This document shows positions 53,651-62,524 of a DNA stretch of 64,000 nucleotides, in pieces; position 1 is the stretch's first letter; every line of letters starts with the position of its first letter. The translations under genes and the position numbers were made by a program. The notes beneath the pieces are model-generated. The model had not been told where the DNA came from, searched no databases, and worked only from the letters and a program-made list of their open reading frames with translations. The stretch spans positions 1,302,001 through 1,366,000 of the forward strand of contig OX638330.1 in the NCBI GenBank assembly GCA_951812725.1, written 5' to 3'. Origin of the DNA: an uncultured Caldilineaceae bacterium (lineage in GTDB: Bacteria; Chloroflexota; Anaerolineae; Caldilineales; Caldilineaceae).

Positions 53651-54081
53651 TAGTGTTCAATTTGAAACCAAGAGTTATTCGTACTCCGGGTCGAGTTCAA
53701 ATTAGGGCCACAGACGAGTTACGACCTGGTAGGGATGGGCACGAATTGCCTAACCTGGTCCGGGCCAAAAAAGGGCGACGTCTACCATAAAGACGATGGA
53801 TCACGACCGCCGCACCCAATCGGTTGTTGTCGTGCACCCATTTGAGGACTGTCTCCTTGGCGCTTCCGATCGTGCGCGCCAAGGCACAGGCGCCTGGCAG
53901 ATAGTATACCCCATTCATTTGCTTTCATTCTGGCGAATCTCAGGGCAGAATTGCATCCAATTCCAGAGCGATTGCCCTGACCTGGATTCCAATATACTAT
54001 AACAAACAGTAGAACGAGTTTTCAGTGACAACTTTCGGCTGCCTGAACGTAACGAAATCCTGATACCAGGAGGAGGGCACG
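53651..54081. other. Non-coding stretch upstream of the permease remnant
   Basis: About 430 bp with no convincing gene. An AT-rich patch with TATACT at 53993-53998, preceded by TTGCCC, is a weak promoter candidate for the remnant and the dioxygenase downstream. Confidence 0.4.
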
Positions 54082-54360
54082 ATGAGTCACGTCACAGCGG
54101 TTGTCGATCGAATGCCGGGACCATCAGAGGCGGCAGTCATCCAGGATTTTTCCGCCTAGCTCTATGAAGTAATCGTTATGCGGCGCGCCGACCCATAAGC
54201 CCTCTCAGTCGGACTGCGCCTCTATTTCACCCAGCACGGCGCCGAGTGGGGTCTGCTGATGGCGGCGTCAACGCTCTTCACCTTGCCCATGATCGTCGTC
54301 GTCTTCTTTGCGCAGCGCACCTTTGTCGAAGGCATAGGCTTCACCGGCGTCAAGGGATAG
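54082..54360 (+). pseudogene. Remnant of a MalG-type sugar ABC permease
   Basis: From about 54154 the frame shows the C-terminal end of a MalG/UgpE-type permease: LYEVIVMRRAD, ALSVGLRLYF, WGLLMAASTLFTLPMIVVVFF and QRTFVEGIGFTGVKG just before a stop. Two stops (54157-54159 and 54196-54198) interrupt it. An ATG at 54082 behind AGGAGG begins a 25-codon stretch in the same frame. The first two-thirds of the permease is missing. This is a deletion remnant of a lost sugar importer, 30 bp before the dioxygenase gene. Confidence 0.65.
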
Positions 54361-54390
54361 ACACAACCCGCTCCAAGAGAGGATACGCGT

Positions 54391-55266
54391 ATGGAGAAAT
54401 GGTCTCTCACGGCCGCGCAGGCCAAACAGTACGAGAACGACGGTTACTTCATCGTACGCAACGTCATCCCAAAGGAAACCGCCGCTGAACTGCGCGGCGT
54501 GATCAAGAACACGGTCCTGATGCCGGAGCCCGACGTGATGGCCGACGCCGATCCCATGGATCCGATGGGCGACTCCGCCAAGGCGAGGGAATCGCGCTTC
54601 CGCAAGCTGAGCAACTACTGCTACCGCGCCCCTCTCATCTGGCTCAACGTCCACGGCGGCCCCGCCATAGCGCGCATCGCACGCTACTTCCTCGGCGACG
54701 ACCTCGTCCTCAAGTTCAACAGCTGCTTTCTCAAACCGGCCCGCACCGGCAGCGCAACGCCCTGGCACCAGGACAACGGCCTATGGCGCGACGATGATAC
54801 CAAAGCTTTCAACTTCTGGATGGCCCTCGACCCGGCAACCAGGGCCAACGGCTGTCTCCAAATGATGCCCGGCAGCCACAAGGGCGAGATCGTCCCTCAT
54901 GTCCTATACCCGGACAGCATTCACGGCGAATTGCCCCGCCACTTGGCCAGCGGCATCCAGGATCGCGTGCATCACATCGAGGTGGAACCGGGTGACATCG
55001 TCTGCTGGCACAGCAGCATGTGGCACTACAGCCCGCCCAATCCCAGCGAACGCGGCCGCATTGCCATCGCCGGCGTTTACTCGAGTCCGAGCCTCATAGC
55101 CTCGTACCCCAAATGGTCTGCTCGCAAATGCCTGTGGGTGATGAAAAGCGGAGAGTTATGTGCGCAGTTCCCGCCAGAGCCCTTTCCGCTCAAAGAGGAA
55201 GACCTCTACAGACACACCCCCTGGCCCAAAGTAGAAGATCGTCTTGAGGAACAAACTGCGGACTAG
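54391..55266 (+). CDS. Phytanoyl-CoA dioxygenase family protein
   Basis: 291-residue PhyH-type oxygenase. Metal ligands are HQD (His126, Asp128) and His212 (MWHYSPPN), with Arg221 for 2-oxoglutarate. The core NFWMALDPATRANGCLQMMPGSHKG is typical. Upstream is the remnant of a sugar permease; downstream is a convergent minus-strand cluster. Its closest relative in the window is the protein encoded at 17963, by the shared HQD and GSHKG arrangement. GAGAGGA precedes the ATG. Confidence 0.88.
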   Translation: MEKWSLTAAQAKQYENDGYFIVRNVIPKETAAELRGVIKNTVLMPEPDVMADADPMDPMGDSAKARESRFRKLSNYCYRAPLIWLNVHGGPAIARIARYFLGDDLVLKFNSCFLKPARTGSATPWHQDNGLWRDDDTKAFNFWMALDPATRANGCLQMMPGSHKGEIVPHVLYPDSIHGELPRHLASGIQDRVHHIEVEPGDIVCWHSSMWHYSPPNPSERGRIAIAGVYSSPSLIASYPKWSARKCLWVMKSGELCAQFPPEPFPLKEEDLYRHTPWPKVEDRLEEQTAD

Positions 55267-55303
55267 ATTGACCGCGGCGGCTCGGTCACATCTGGGAACG
55301 ACT

Positions 55304-56065
55304 TCAGTTCCCGAACAGTGCGCCGCGTCCGGTCAAACGCGGTTCGACCCCCATCATCTTCAGCGCCTGCCAGCCGGTCGCCTGATTCGACGTAACCACC
55401 GGCTTACCGATCTCCTCTTCCAGCCCGGAGATAAAGTCGGCGGTCTTCTGTCCCGTGCAGCTGATCAGCACCGCGTCAGCCTCCGGCACGTCTGACCGCC
55501 GCGCGGCCTCGCGGATCGTTTCCGGCGGCACGATGCTGTGGTCCTGCAGATAGTGCAGGGGATTGCTGTTCACCACCTCAATGTCGCAATCGGCCAGAAA
55601 ACTGATGAGCGCCTGGTTCACGTCTTCCATGTACGGCGAGGCAGTCGCGACTTTCCGCGCTTCAAGGGCGTGGAGCGCCTTGACGATGGCGGTGCTGGCG
55701 GTTGTGCAGGGCAGCCCGGTGGCATCCTCGACCCTTTTCTTGAGCGCCTCGTCGCCGGCAACGCCCTGCACAAAGCTGGCCGTCGTACAGTAGTAGGCAA
55801 ACACGCTCGGCTGCAGCCGCATCAATCTGGCGGCGGCGGCTTCTATGTCCCCATTTTCCGCCAGCCAGATGCCCAGTTCCACGCTGCTGCCATCGGCCGG
55901 CTCATCCGCCCCCACCGGAAACATCGGCACATGCGTCCGTGCCGACACCATCGGTATTTGCTCTGGCAGATACTTGCGGAACTCATCGAGCATCCGGGCG
56001 ATGTCGTAATCCAGCCACATATCATCCGGATAGATCGCCCCCAACGTCTGATGATTCTGTGCCAT
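55304..56065 (-). CDS. Asp/Glu racemase superfamily protein, maleate-isomerase-like (two Cys)
   Basis: 253-residue cytoplasmic protein of the racemase/maleate isomerase/arylmalonate decarboxylase superfamily. Both catalytic Cys sites are present: YYCTTASF (Cys93) and LISCTGQKTADF (Cys203), followed by KPVVTSNQATGWQALK. Maleate isomerase uses such a pair. AAGGAGGAAA lies upstream of the ATG at 56065. It is the last gene of a minus-strand cluster with a paralogue at 57244 that lacks the second Cys. The substrate could be a dicarboxylate, a malonate or a hydantoin. Confidence 0.82.
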   Translation of the reverse strand: MAQNHQTLGAIYPDDMWLDYDIARMLDEFRKYLPEQIPMVSARTHVPMFPVGADEPADGSSVELGIWLAENGDIEAAAARLMRLQPSVFAYYCTTASFVQGVAGDEALKKRVEDATGLPCTTASTAIVKALHALEARKVATASPYMEDVNQALISFLADCDIEVVNSNPLHYLQDHSIVPPETIREAARRSDVPEADAVLISCTGQKTADFISGLEEEIGKPVVTSNQATGWQALKMMGVEPRLTGRGALFGN

Positions 56066-56165
56066 TTGCGTTTCCTCCTTCACCGCGCTCAGCTATGCCT
56101 CTTCCGTCGGCTCCTCGCCGGCAGCAGCTGCCGCGTCAAGGCTCAGCAGTCGTCGTTGTCCCATC

Positions 56166-57053
56166 TCAGTTGTCCGCCACGACCGGATTGCTCAAGACCC
56201 CGATCTCCTCAATTTCCAACTCAACCGTGTCTCCCGGCTTGAGGCCCGGCGGATGCACCGGCGTCCCCGTGGCGATCATGTCGCCCGGCTCCAACCGCAT
56301 GTACTGGCTGATATACTCGATCAGTACGGGTATCTGAAACAGCATCGTGTTCGTATTGGCGTGCTCGATCTCCTCGCCATTGACACGCATCGTCATCGCC
56401 AGATTGTGTGGGTCGCTGACCGCGCCTGGCAGCACGACATGCGGCCCGATCGGGGTAAAGGTGTCGACGCCCTTCGTGTATGACCAAGGACGCTGCACCT
56501 CGTAGGCAACATTTTGCAGGTCACGTGCCGTCACGTCATTGAGCAGCGTGTAGCCGGCAACGTACTCGTTCGCATCCGCCCGCGAAATGTGGCTGCCCTC
56601 CTTTCCAATGATGACGGTCAACTCGATCTCCGGCTCCACCACGTTAAGTCCGCGCCTGAAGACTATTGGCTCGCCGGGCCCGATGATGGAAGAGGTCGGC
56701 TTGAAGAAGAGCGGCGGCTCATCCGGGTCTTCCTCACCGGGATGGGAATAGTTTCCCCCCAGCGCGATCAGCTTGCCCGGCTGGGGAATCGGCGTGCGCA
56801 GCATGGGATCCGTGACAGTGAAGGCGGCGTTCAGATGATGCTCAAAGACGAACATCATCGTCGAATGAAATGTCTCTGCGTTGAACAGGCCCGCCTTCAT
56901 CAATGCAACCATGTCAGTGATCAGTTGCGGGCTTTCGTCGCCGTGCTGGATCAACTGTAGCGCCTGGTACGCGCGCGAAAAATCCAGTATCCCAAAGTCG
57001 GTTACAATGCCAACGTGGTTGTGGTCATCATGTGCAAACAGGGCGATTCTCAT
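56166..57053 (-). CDS. Fumarylacetoacetate hydrolase family protein
   Basis: 295 residues of the FAH/FAHD1 fold, which cleaves or decarboxylates beta-keto acid-like substrates using a divalent metal. Metal-binding acids lie in VVEPEIELTVIIG, and the segments KPTSSIIGPGEPI, YTLLNDVTARDLQ and MATGTPVHPPGLKPGD are typical. It sits between two maleate-isomerase-like genes, which suggests ring-cleavage or dicarboxylate metabolism. Confidence 0.9.
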   Translation of the reverse strand: MRIALFAHDDHNHVGIVTDFGILDFSRAYQALQLIQHGDESPQLITDMVALMKAGLFNAETFHSTMMFVFEHHLNAAFTVTDPMLRTPIPQPGKLIALGGNYSHPGEEDPDEPPLFFKPTSSIIGPGEPIVFRRGLNVVEPEIELTVIIGKEGSHISRADANEYVAGYTLLNDVTARDLQNVAYEVQRPWSYTKGVDTFTPIGPHVVLPGAVSDPHNLAMTMRVNGEEIEHANTNTMLFQIPVLIEYISQYMRLEPGDMIATGTPVHPPGLKPGDTVELEIEEIGVLSNPVVADN

Positions 57054-57243
57054 GGATACAAGCCTCCGGAATCCTGTGGTGAACTGTCCTATGAATCTTT
57101 ATTCGAGACCCAGCTGCGCCGTCGCTGCATGTCGGATAGCTATTGCTCCCTGGGCCGGGAACCTCCGTCAAGCGTGTCGGCTTGGGCGAAGAGGCCGCCC
57201 AGGGCTGGCGGGTCGCGGTCGCCGTACTCTCGAGAGCGGCCCT

Positions 57244-57981
57244 TCACTCCTGTTCTCCTACCGGGTCCTCGGCAAATGCAAACAGATGGCCGAAATCGCT
57301 TTGCCTCAAGACTCGTCCACCAAGCCGCAGGGCTTCCCACATCGTAACCTGGTTTGCCGTCAGCACAGGCTTTCCCGCGGCAGCATCCAATGCAGGCAGA
57401 AATGCCGTCGTATGCAAGGCTGTATCGGGAATAAGTATGGCTTCAGCGTCGGCGGGGTTGTTGGCCCGTACAAATTCGATCACCTGCTCCTGGCCGACGT
57501 CGCCGACCTCGACCGCGGTCCAGATGCCCAGGCTATTCAGTTGCACCACCTGGATTCCGCCCTCGCCCAGAAATCCGACAAATTCGGCCGCCAGATCCTC
57601 TGGATAGGTGGCGGCAACCGCTACCCGTGTGATTCCCAACGTCTGTAAGGCTTTTGAAAAGGAGAGTGATGTGCTGGAGGCAGGGACCCCCAGGTAGTTG
57701 CCGATCTGACGCGCCTGTTCTTCAGCCCCGGCCATGCCGTAAACAAAGCTGCCGCTGGTACAAGCCCACATGCACACATCCACGCCGAGCGGCCGCAGCT
57801 CCGCCGCGCCGGGCTCCAGATGGTCCCAGTCCCCCGTGCGCCGGCAGTCCTCGACAGTGTGCAGGTCGACAGCATCAGTGTGCGCGACGGCAACCTCTAC
57901 CGCCGGCTCCAGCCTCTTCGCCATCGAGGGATAATCGTCCTCGGCTGAGTGCAATGGATAGAGAATGCCGATGCGTAGCAT
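57244..57981 (-). CDS. Asp/Glu racemase superfamily protein (single catalytic Cys)
   Basis: 245-residue paralogue of the protein encoded at 55304. The first Cys is kept in WACTSGSF (Cys74), but the second site reads LIPDTALHTTAF, with Asp186 where the paralogue has Cys. The C-terminal KPVLTANQVTMWEALRLGG is conserved. The start at 57981 is preferred; a TTG six codons upstream is possible. With one Cys it cannot work by a two-Cys racemase mechanism, so a different reaction, perhaps decarboxylation or lyase chemistry, is likely. Confidence 0.8.
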   Translation of the reverse strand: MLRIGILYPLHSAEDDYPSMAKRLEPAVEVAVAHTDAVDLHTVEDCRRTGDWDHLEPGAAELRPLGVDVCMWACTSGSFVYGMAGAEEQARQIGNYLGVPASSTSLSFSKALQTLGITRVAVAATYPEDLAAEFVGFLGEGGIQVVQLNSLGIWTAVEVGDVGQEQVIEFVRANNPADAEAILIPDTALHTTAFLPALDAAAGKPVLTANQVTMWEALRLGGRVLRQSDFGHLFAFAEDPVGEQE

Positions 57982-58041
57982 TGCAGGTTCCAGTTGCAAA
58001 TGGCAGCGGCCGTCGCAGCCGGCCAGCCGTGCGTTGCTCGC

Positions 58042-59442
58042 TTATAGCGCAGCTTCGACCGTGGATAGACTTTCGTTGAGCGCTTCGATGGCGCAGTCAA
58101 GCTGTTCTTTGGTGATGACAAGCGGGGGCGACATTTTGAGGACGTTGTGGTAGGAGCCGCCGTAGTTGGTGGCGATGACACCCCGCTGCAAGAGGCCGTC
58201 AACGACGCGCGCGCCTTCTTCGGTGGCCGGTTCGCGGGTCGCTCGATCTTTGACAAACTCGACGCCTACCATCATGCCGACGCCGCGCACTTCGCCAATC
58301 AGGTGGTGCTCTTGCTGGAGTTCCTCCAACCGTGACTTGAAGTAGTCACCGAGTTCGGCGCCGCGTTGCACCAGGTTCTTTTCTTCGATTTCCGCCAGCG
58401 ATGCCAAGGCCGCCGCGCAGCCAACCGGGTTACCCAGGAAGGTACTGGTATGCATCATCGGGCCCCAGGCCGCCGCGACCTCTTCGGACATAATCGTGGC
58501 CGAAATTGGGAAACCGCTGGCCAGACCCTTTCCTACGACCATGATATCGGGCACTACATCGTAGTAGTCCATGCCGAACCAGTGGCCGGTGCGGCCGAAC
58601 CCGGTGATGATCTCGTCGGCGATTAATAGGATGCCGTGCTCGTCACAAAGTTGCCGCACCTTCTGCACGAACTTCCGCGGCGGCACAATCCAGCCGCCGT
58701 GTCCCTGGATTGGCTCCATGATGATGGCGGCTACGTCGGCCACACCGGAGTCCGGCATGGTCAGAACATGCTCCAGATAGCCGCCATCGCAGAAGTAACA
58801 GTCGTCGTTGTCGGAATGGGTTGGGCAGCGATAGGGATAGGCGTAGGGCACGTGTGTGGTATCGGCCAGCATGTTCTGGAAGGGACTTCGGTAATAGTTC
58901 TGCGATGAGACCGACAACGCACCGGTCGTCTTGCCATGGAAGCCGCCCTGGAAGGCGATGATCTTGTGGCGGCCCGTGAAGATGCGGGCAGTCTTGAGCG
59001 CTGTTTCCACCGCTTCGGCGCCCGTGTTGGCGATGTGCGAGACCGACAGGTCGCCCGGCGCGCGTTCCGACAGCTTTTCAGCCAGCTCGACCCGGTGCCG
59101 GTTGGGGTTGAGCCCGCCCTGACTGTGCATCATGGTCCCCGACTGCTTGGCTATCGCCTGAACGATACGTGGGTTGCTATGGCCCGCTGTCGCCACGCAG
59201 AAGGCGGCCGTCAGATCGACGTATACATTGCCGTCGACATCGACGATGTTGGCGCCGCGCGTGCGTTCCCAGAAAACCGGCGTCTGGCCGCGTGGAATGA
59301 CTGAGCTGGTGGGAGGTTCGACTTTGCCCAGGCGTTCGGTCAACTGCAGAGACTGCGGTCCGGGCGGGGTTGCAACGATCGAGGGCAGGGCCGTGCCGTC
59401 CTCAAGAGCTTGCAGATGTGGCTTCGACGAATAGCGTTGCAT
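58042..59442 (-). CDS. Class III aminotransferase (PLP-dependent)
   Basis: 466 residues of the 4-aminobutyrate/ornithine/beta-alanine group. The PLP Lys is Lys305 (VVGKGLASGFPI) and the Asp ligand lies in LLIADEIITGFGRTG (Asp276). A Cys-containing insertion (YRCPTHSDNDDCYFCDG, about 204-220) is found in a subgroup of these enzymes. AGGAGAA precedes the ATG. It probably removes or adds an amino group on an omega-amino acid within the minus-strand cluster. Confidence 0.92.
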   Translation of the reverse strand: MQRYSSKPHLQALEDGTALPSIVATPPGPQSLQLTERLGKVEPPTSSVIPRGQTPVFWERTRGANIVDVDGNVYVDLTAAFCVATAGHSNPRIVQAIAKQSGTMMHSQGGLNPNRHRVELAEKLSERAPGDLSVSHIANTGAEAVETALKTARIFTGRHKIIAFQGGFHGKTTGALSVSSQNYYRSPFQNMLADTTHVPYAYPYRCPTHSDNDDCYFCDGGYLEHVLTMPDSGVADVAAIIMEPIQGHGGWIVPPRKFVQKVRQLCDEHGILLIADEIITGFGRTGHWFGMDYYDVVPDIMVVGKGLASGFPISATIMSEEVAAAWGPMMHTSTFLGNPVGCAAALASLAEIEEKNLVQRGAELGDYFKSRLEELQQEHHLIGEVRGVGMMVGVEFVKDRATREPATEEGARVVDGLLQRGVIATNYGGSYHNVLKMSPPLVITKEQLDCAIEALNESLSTVEAAL

Positions 59443-59535
59443 TCTGATTCTCCTGTGCGGCAGTTGCTGGTTTCACGAATTCTGTGGTCTGTCGTCTCCG
59501 GACCGCTTGGACGCCGGCTGCCCGCTAGTCAGACT

Positions 59536-60024
59536 TCATTGGTCGCTGGCGCTGTCGACGCGGCTGATCACCATGCGTTCGCCCACAAAGCCTTCACTCC
59601 AGATGCTCTCGCAGGCCGCGGCCAGCCCTTCAAGGTTCTCGGTAATGGTGGCGAACAGATTGCCTGGCATGTAGCCTTCGGGACCGAGCAGGAAATTATT
59701 GCGGCCATAGAACAGGGCGATGTCGATGAACGGCTGGCCGGTCCGTCTTTCGGGCGGGATGTCGATTGAGGCAGCCGGAACCTCGAAGTAGAGGAGGTCG
59801 CCGGCAATGGGCATGATTGTGGCGTTTTCCTTGCCCGGGTCGGATTCGAGGGGCGGGACCAGGGTGTACACTTCGCGGCCTGCCCAGCGTGCGTGATAGG
59901 CGTCCCCCTCCAAAGGCAGCGCGTTCCAAACCGCGTCGCAGGTAAGGGGCGCCTCATCGTCAAGTAGGGTCGCAACCCCTCGGACGTTGCGCTTGGCGAA
60001 AAAAATTTCGATTTGGCGGGCCAT
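59536..60024 (-). CDS. DUF3830-like protein
   Basis: 162 residues, paralogous to the protein encoded at 52826. Shared motifs are LLDDEAPLTCDAVWNALPL, YHARWAGREVY, FYGRNNFLLGPEGYMPGNLF and the ending around SRVDSASD. The fold is probably a cyclophilin-like barrel. It sits between the aminotransferase and a non-coding gap of 329 bp in front of the dehydrogenase. Its repeated occurrence beside racemase/isomerase-type enzymes makes a role in the same pathway likely, but no activity is known. Confidence 0.82.
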   Translation of the reverse strand: MARQIEIFFAKRNVRGVATLLDDEAPLTCDAVWNALPLEGDAYHARWAGREVYTLVPPLESDPGKENATIMPIAGDLLYFEVPAASIDIPPERRTGQPFIDIALFYGRNNFLLGPEGYMPGNLFATITENLEGLAAACESIWSEGFVGERMVISRVDSASDQ

Positions 60025-60353
60025 GAATGGTAGCTCCTGGCCGTGTCCCCGCGGGGTCGGCGGCTGGCGGAAACGACTCGGTCTTGGTTGGAGGGATCCT
60101 GCTCTTCTTCTTGCAACAGTCTTCGTCCGGTGGTCCTACACCCGGACCTGCATCCGGGGTAACTTAACACAGTTTGTCAGAACGAAAAAGACCGATATCA
60201 GAATAGGACTTTCCTGGAGGAACACGAAGCGCAGCGAATGACAAACGAATGAACCCTTCGTGTAGTCAACGTCAGTGCGCCCTCCTACCTTGCAGAATCT
60301 CCCTCCCGACCGCGAACTCCCGCCATCTCAATCGGCTCCAGAGCAGAACGCCA
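60025..60353. other. Non-coding stretch, nothing recognised
   Basis: 329 bp between the dehydrogenase stop and the DUF3830 start, both minus strand. It may hold a promoter for the DUF3830 transcript, but no clear motif was found. Confidence 0.45.
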
Positions 60354-61349
60354 CTACACGCCGCGCGCATCAAAGCGCGGCTTTACGCCCGGATTGACCA
60401 GGTTGAGCGGCAACTGGCCGCCCAAAACACGCGCCACTTCCTGCACCGCCTTCACGCGCACGTCACGGAAAGCCTGCTCCGAATACCACGCGACGTGCGC
60501 CGTCACCAGTATCCTGTCGGTACGGTGCAATGGGTGGTCCGGCGGCGGCGGCTCCTCATCAATTACATCCAGCGCCGCGCCCGCGATCTGACCCGACTCG
60601 ACCGCCTCAAGCAGTGCGCCGGAGTCGACAATAGGGCCGCGGGCCGTATTCACGAGGAAAGAGGTCGGCTTCATCTTCGCCAAAACGCTCGCACCGATCA
60701 TTCCCTGCGTCTCTTCCGTCAGAGGCAGGTGCAAGCTGACAAAGTCCGACTGCGCCAGGAGGGTATCAAAGTCAGCGGGTTCGGCGTTTCCGCGGCGTAT
60801 TTCGTCGTCGTCCAAATAGGGGTCCCATGCCAGCAGGCGCCAGTCAAAACCGGCCGCCTTTCTGGCGACGGACTGGCCGATGCGGCCGAATCCAATGATT
60901 CCCAGCGTACGCCCCGCGCTGCGCTGGATCGGGTAAGGGGGCTTGGGCTGCCAGCGGCCCCCGCGCACTGCGGTCGCTTCAGCGTCAACATAGCGAATCG
61001 CGTTCAGCAGCAGCGCCATCGCGTGCGTAGCCACCTCGTCGGTACCATAGTCGGGCACGTTGGCAACACAGACGCCGGCCGCAGTCGCGGCCTCCAGGTC
61101 GATGTTGTCCACACCGACCGCGGGCTTGACGATGGCCAGGCAATTGGGCCAGTGCGACAGGACCTCTGCGTCGATCCATACGTTTCCAACTATCAGCGCC
61201 GCGGCGTCCTTGCCGGCGGCGATCAACTGTTTCCGGGTCTGGCACGGGCGTTTGACGATCTCGACATTCAGCGGGGTCAGGATATCCTGTTCAACCTCTA
61301 AACCAGGGAAGACATTGGAGGTGATCACTACAGTTCGCGTTTCGCTCAT
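60354..61349 (-). CDS. D-isomer-specific 2-hydroxyacid dehydrogenase (CtBP-like subgroup)
   Basis: 331-residue NAD-dependent dehydrogenase. The Rossmann motif is LGIIGFGRIGQ (near residue 150), the catalytic Arg lies in NTARGPIVD, and the His/Trp region TAHVAWYSEQAFRDVR near residue 290 matches the C-terminal-binding-protein-like subgroup. A start ATG at 61349 lies 5 bp after the M20 gene stop, so it is co-transcribed. It could reduce a 2-keto acid to a D-2-hydroxy acid. Confidence 0.9.
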   Translation of the reverse strand: MSETRTVVITSNVFPGLEVEQDILTPLNVEIVKRPCQTRKQLIAAGKDAAALIVGNVWIDAEVLSHWPNCLAIVKPAVGVDNIDLEAATAAGVCVANVPDYGTDEVATHAMALLLNAIRYVDAEATAVRGGRWQPKPPYPIQRSAGRTLGIIGFGRIGQSVARKAAGFDWRLLAWDPYLDDDEIRRGNAEPADFDTLLAQSDFVSLHLPLTEETQGMIGASVLAKMKPTSFLVNTARGPIVDSGALLEAVESGQIAGAALDVIDEEPPPPDHPLHRTDRILVTAHVAWYSEQAFRDVRVKAVQEVARVLGGQLPLNLVNPGVKPRFDARGV

Positions 61350-61354
61350 ATGCG

Positions 61355-62524
61355 TTACTCCGCAACGCCCAGATAGGCGAGGATGGCGTGAATGTATACC
61401 TTGGTGGCGCGCACGACCTGGGCCAATTCAACTCGCTCGAGTTCCGAATGTGCCGTCAGATAGCTGGCGCCGTAGTACAGCGCAGGGACATGCGCCAGAT
61501 GCACAAAGTGGGGAACGTTGGCCGCAGCCCTGGTACCCGCCAGAGGGAGCTTCTCACCGGTCACCTGCTGATGACTGTGCAGCAATACCTCTGCCAGGCG
61601 CTCGTTTTCGTCGACGCTGTAACCCTCTATCCCATCCAGCCAGACCTCGACTTCTGCACCGCTCTCCTCATGCACACGGGCCGCCAGGCTCGAAAACTCC
61701 TCGCGGATCGCATCCAGACTGCACCCCGGGCCAAACCGGCGCGTCCCCGCGATAACGCACGAGGCCGGCATTCGATTAAAGTAGTCGCCGCCTTGAAAAC
61801 GACCGATGAAAATCGATTCCGCTCCCAAATAGGGATGCCGAATGTCGGCGAGTTCCGCCGCTTTCTCCTGCAATAACTGCACAGCCCGGTACCCAGCCAT
61901 CACCGCGTGGGGAGCTCCCGCCTCGGCCACTGTCTCGTGTATGCCCTCTTCGTCGCCCGCTATCCTCAGCTCCCAGAAAGCGAGGCCCATGCCTTTAACG
62001 GGCAGGTCCTTGCCGCCCAGCTCGGTAACAATCACCGCGTCGCCGTAAACGCCTTTCTCGATAAGAGAAATCAGCGTCTCATTTGTGGCGCTTTCGTGGC
62101 GGCCGTGTGCGGTCAGGAGCAAGTCGCCTTTCAGTTTGACGCCGGCAGCGCGAACGATGCGGGCGGCTTCCGCCATTGCCGCCAGTGACGCTTTCATATC
62201 CTCGGATCCTCGCCCGTGGATAAATCCATTCTCAAAGCGCGGCTCCGGTCCCGGCAAGTCAACGGTATCGGTATGACCGTCCAACTGAAGCGTGGGCCCT
62301 CTGCCACTGCCCCGCAGCCATGCTACGACGCTGGGGCTGCTGGGAAACTCGTAGTCCAGCTCCACCTCCAGGCCTGCATCACGCAGGACATCCGCGTAAA
62401 GCTCGGAAACGGAGCGTTCCTCACCTGGCGGGCTGGGGATGCGGACCATGTCCAGAGTAAGCTGCGTAATCCGCTGCGGATCAACCTGCTCGGCAAGGGT
62501 CGCCGCAAGGCGTTCTGTGTTCAC
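61355..62524 (-). CDS. M20 family hydrolase (ArgE/DapE-like)
   Basis: 389-residue metallo-amidohydrolase. The motifs LQLDGHTDTVDLPG (metal His), GRGSEDMKASLAAM (bridging Asp) and a His/Glu-rich loop (HGRHESATNETL) fit the ArgE/DapE group. The catalytic EE of relatives is less clear here. It begins at a GTG right after the stop of the dioxygenase gene (no gap) and leads into the dehydrogenase. It probably deacylates or decarbamoylates an N-substituted intermediate of this cluster. Confidence 0.85.
   Translation of the reverse strand: MNTERLAATLAEQVDPQRITQLTLDMVRIPSPPGEERSVSELYADVLRDAGLEVELDYEFPSSPSVVAWLRGSGRGPTLQLDGHTDTVDLPGPEPRFENGFIHGRGSEDMKASLAAMAEAARIVRAAGVKLKGDLLLTAHGRHESATNETLISLIEKGVYGDAVIVTELGGKDLPVKGMGLAFWELRIAGDEEGIHETVAEAGAPHAVMAGYRAVQLLQEKAAELADIRHPYLGAESIFIGRFQGGDYFNRMPASCVIAGTRRFGPGCSLDAIREEFSSLAARVHEESGAEVEVWLDGIEGYSVDENERLAEVLLHSHQQVTGEKLPLAGTRAAANVPHFVHLAHVPALYYGASYLTAHSELERVELAQVVRATKVYIHAILAYLGVAE

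Noticed and set aside
60249..61301. Long open frame on the plus strand opposite the dehydrogenase gene
   Set aside because: It is antisense to a clear 2-hydroxyacid dehydrogenase, and its Arg/His-rich translation resembles no family; high GC content keeps such shadows open.
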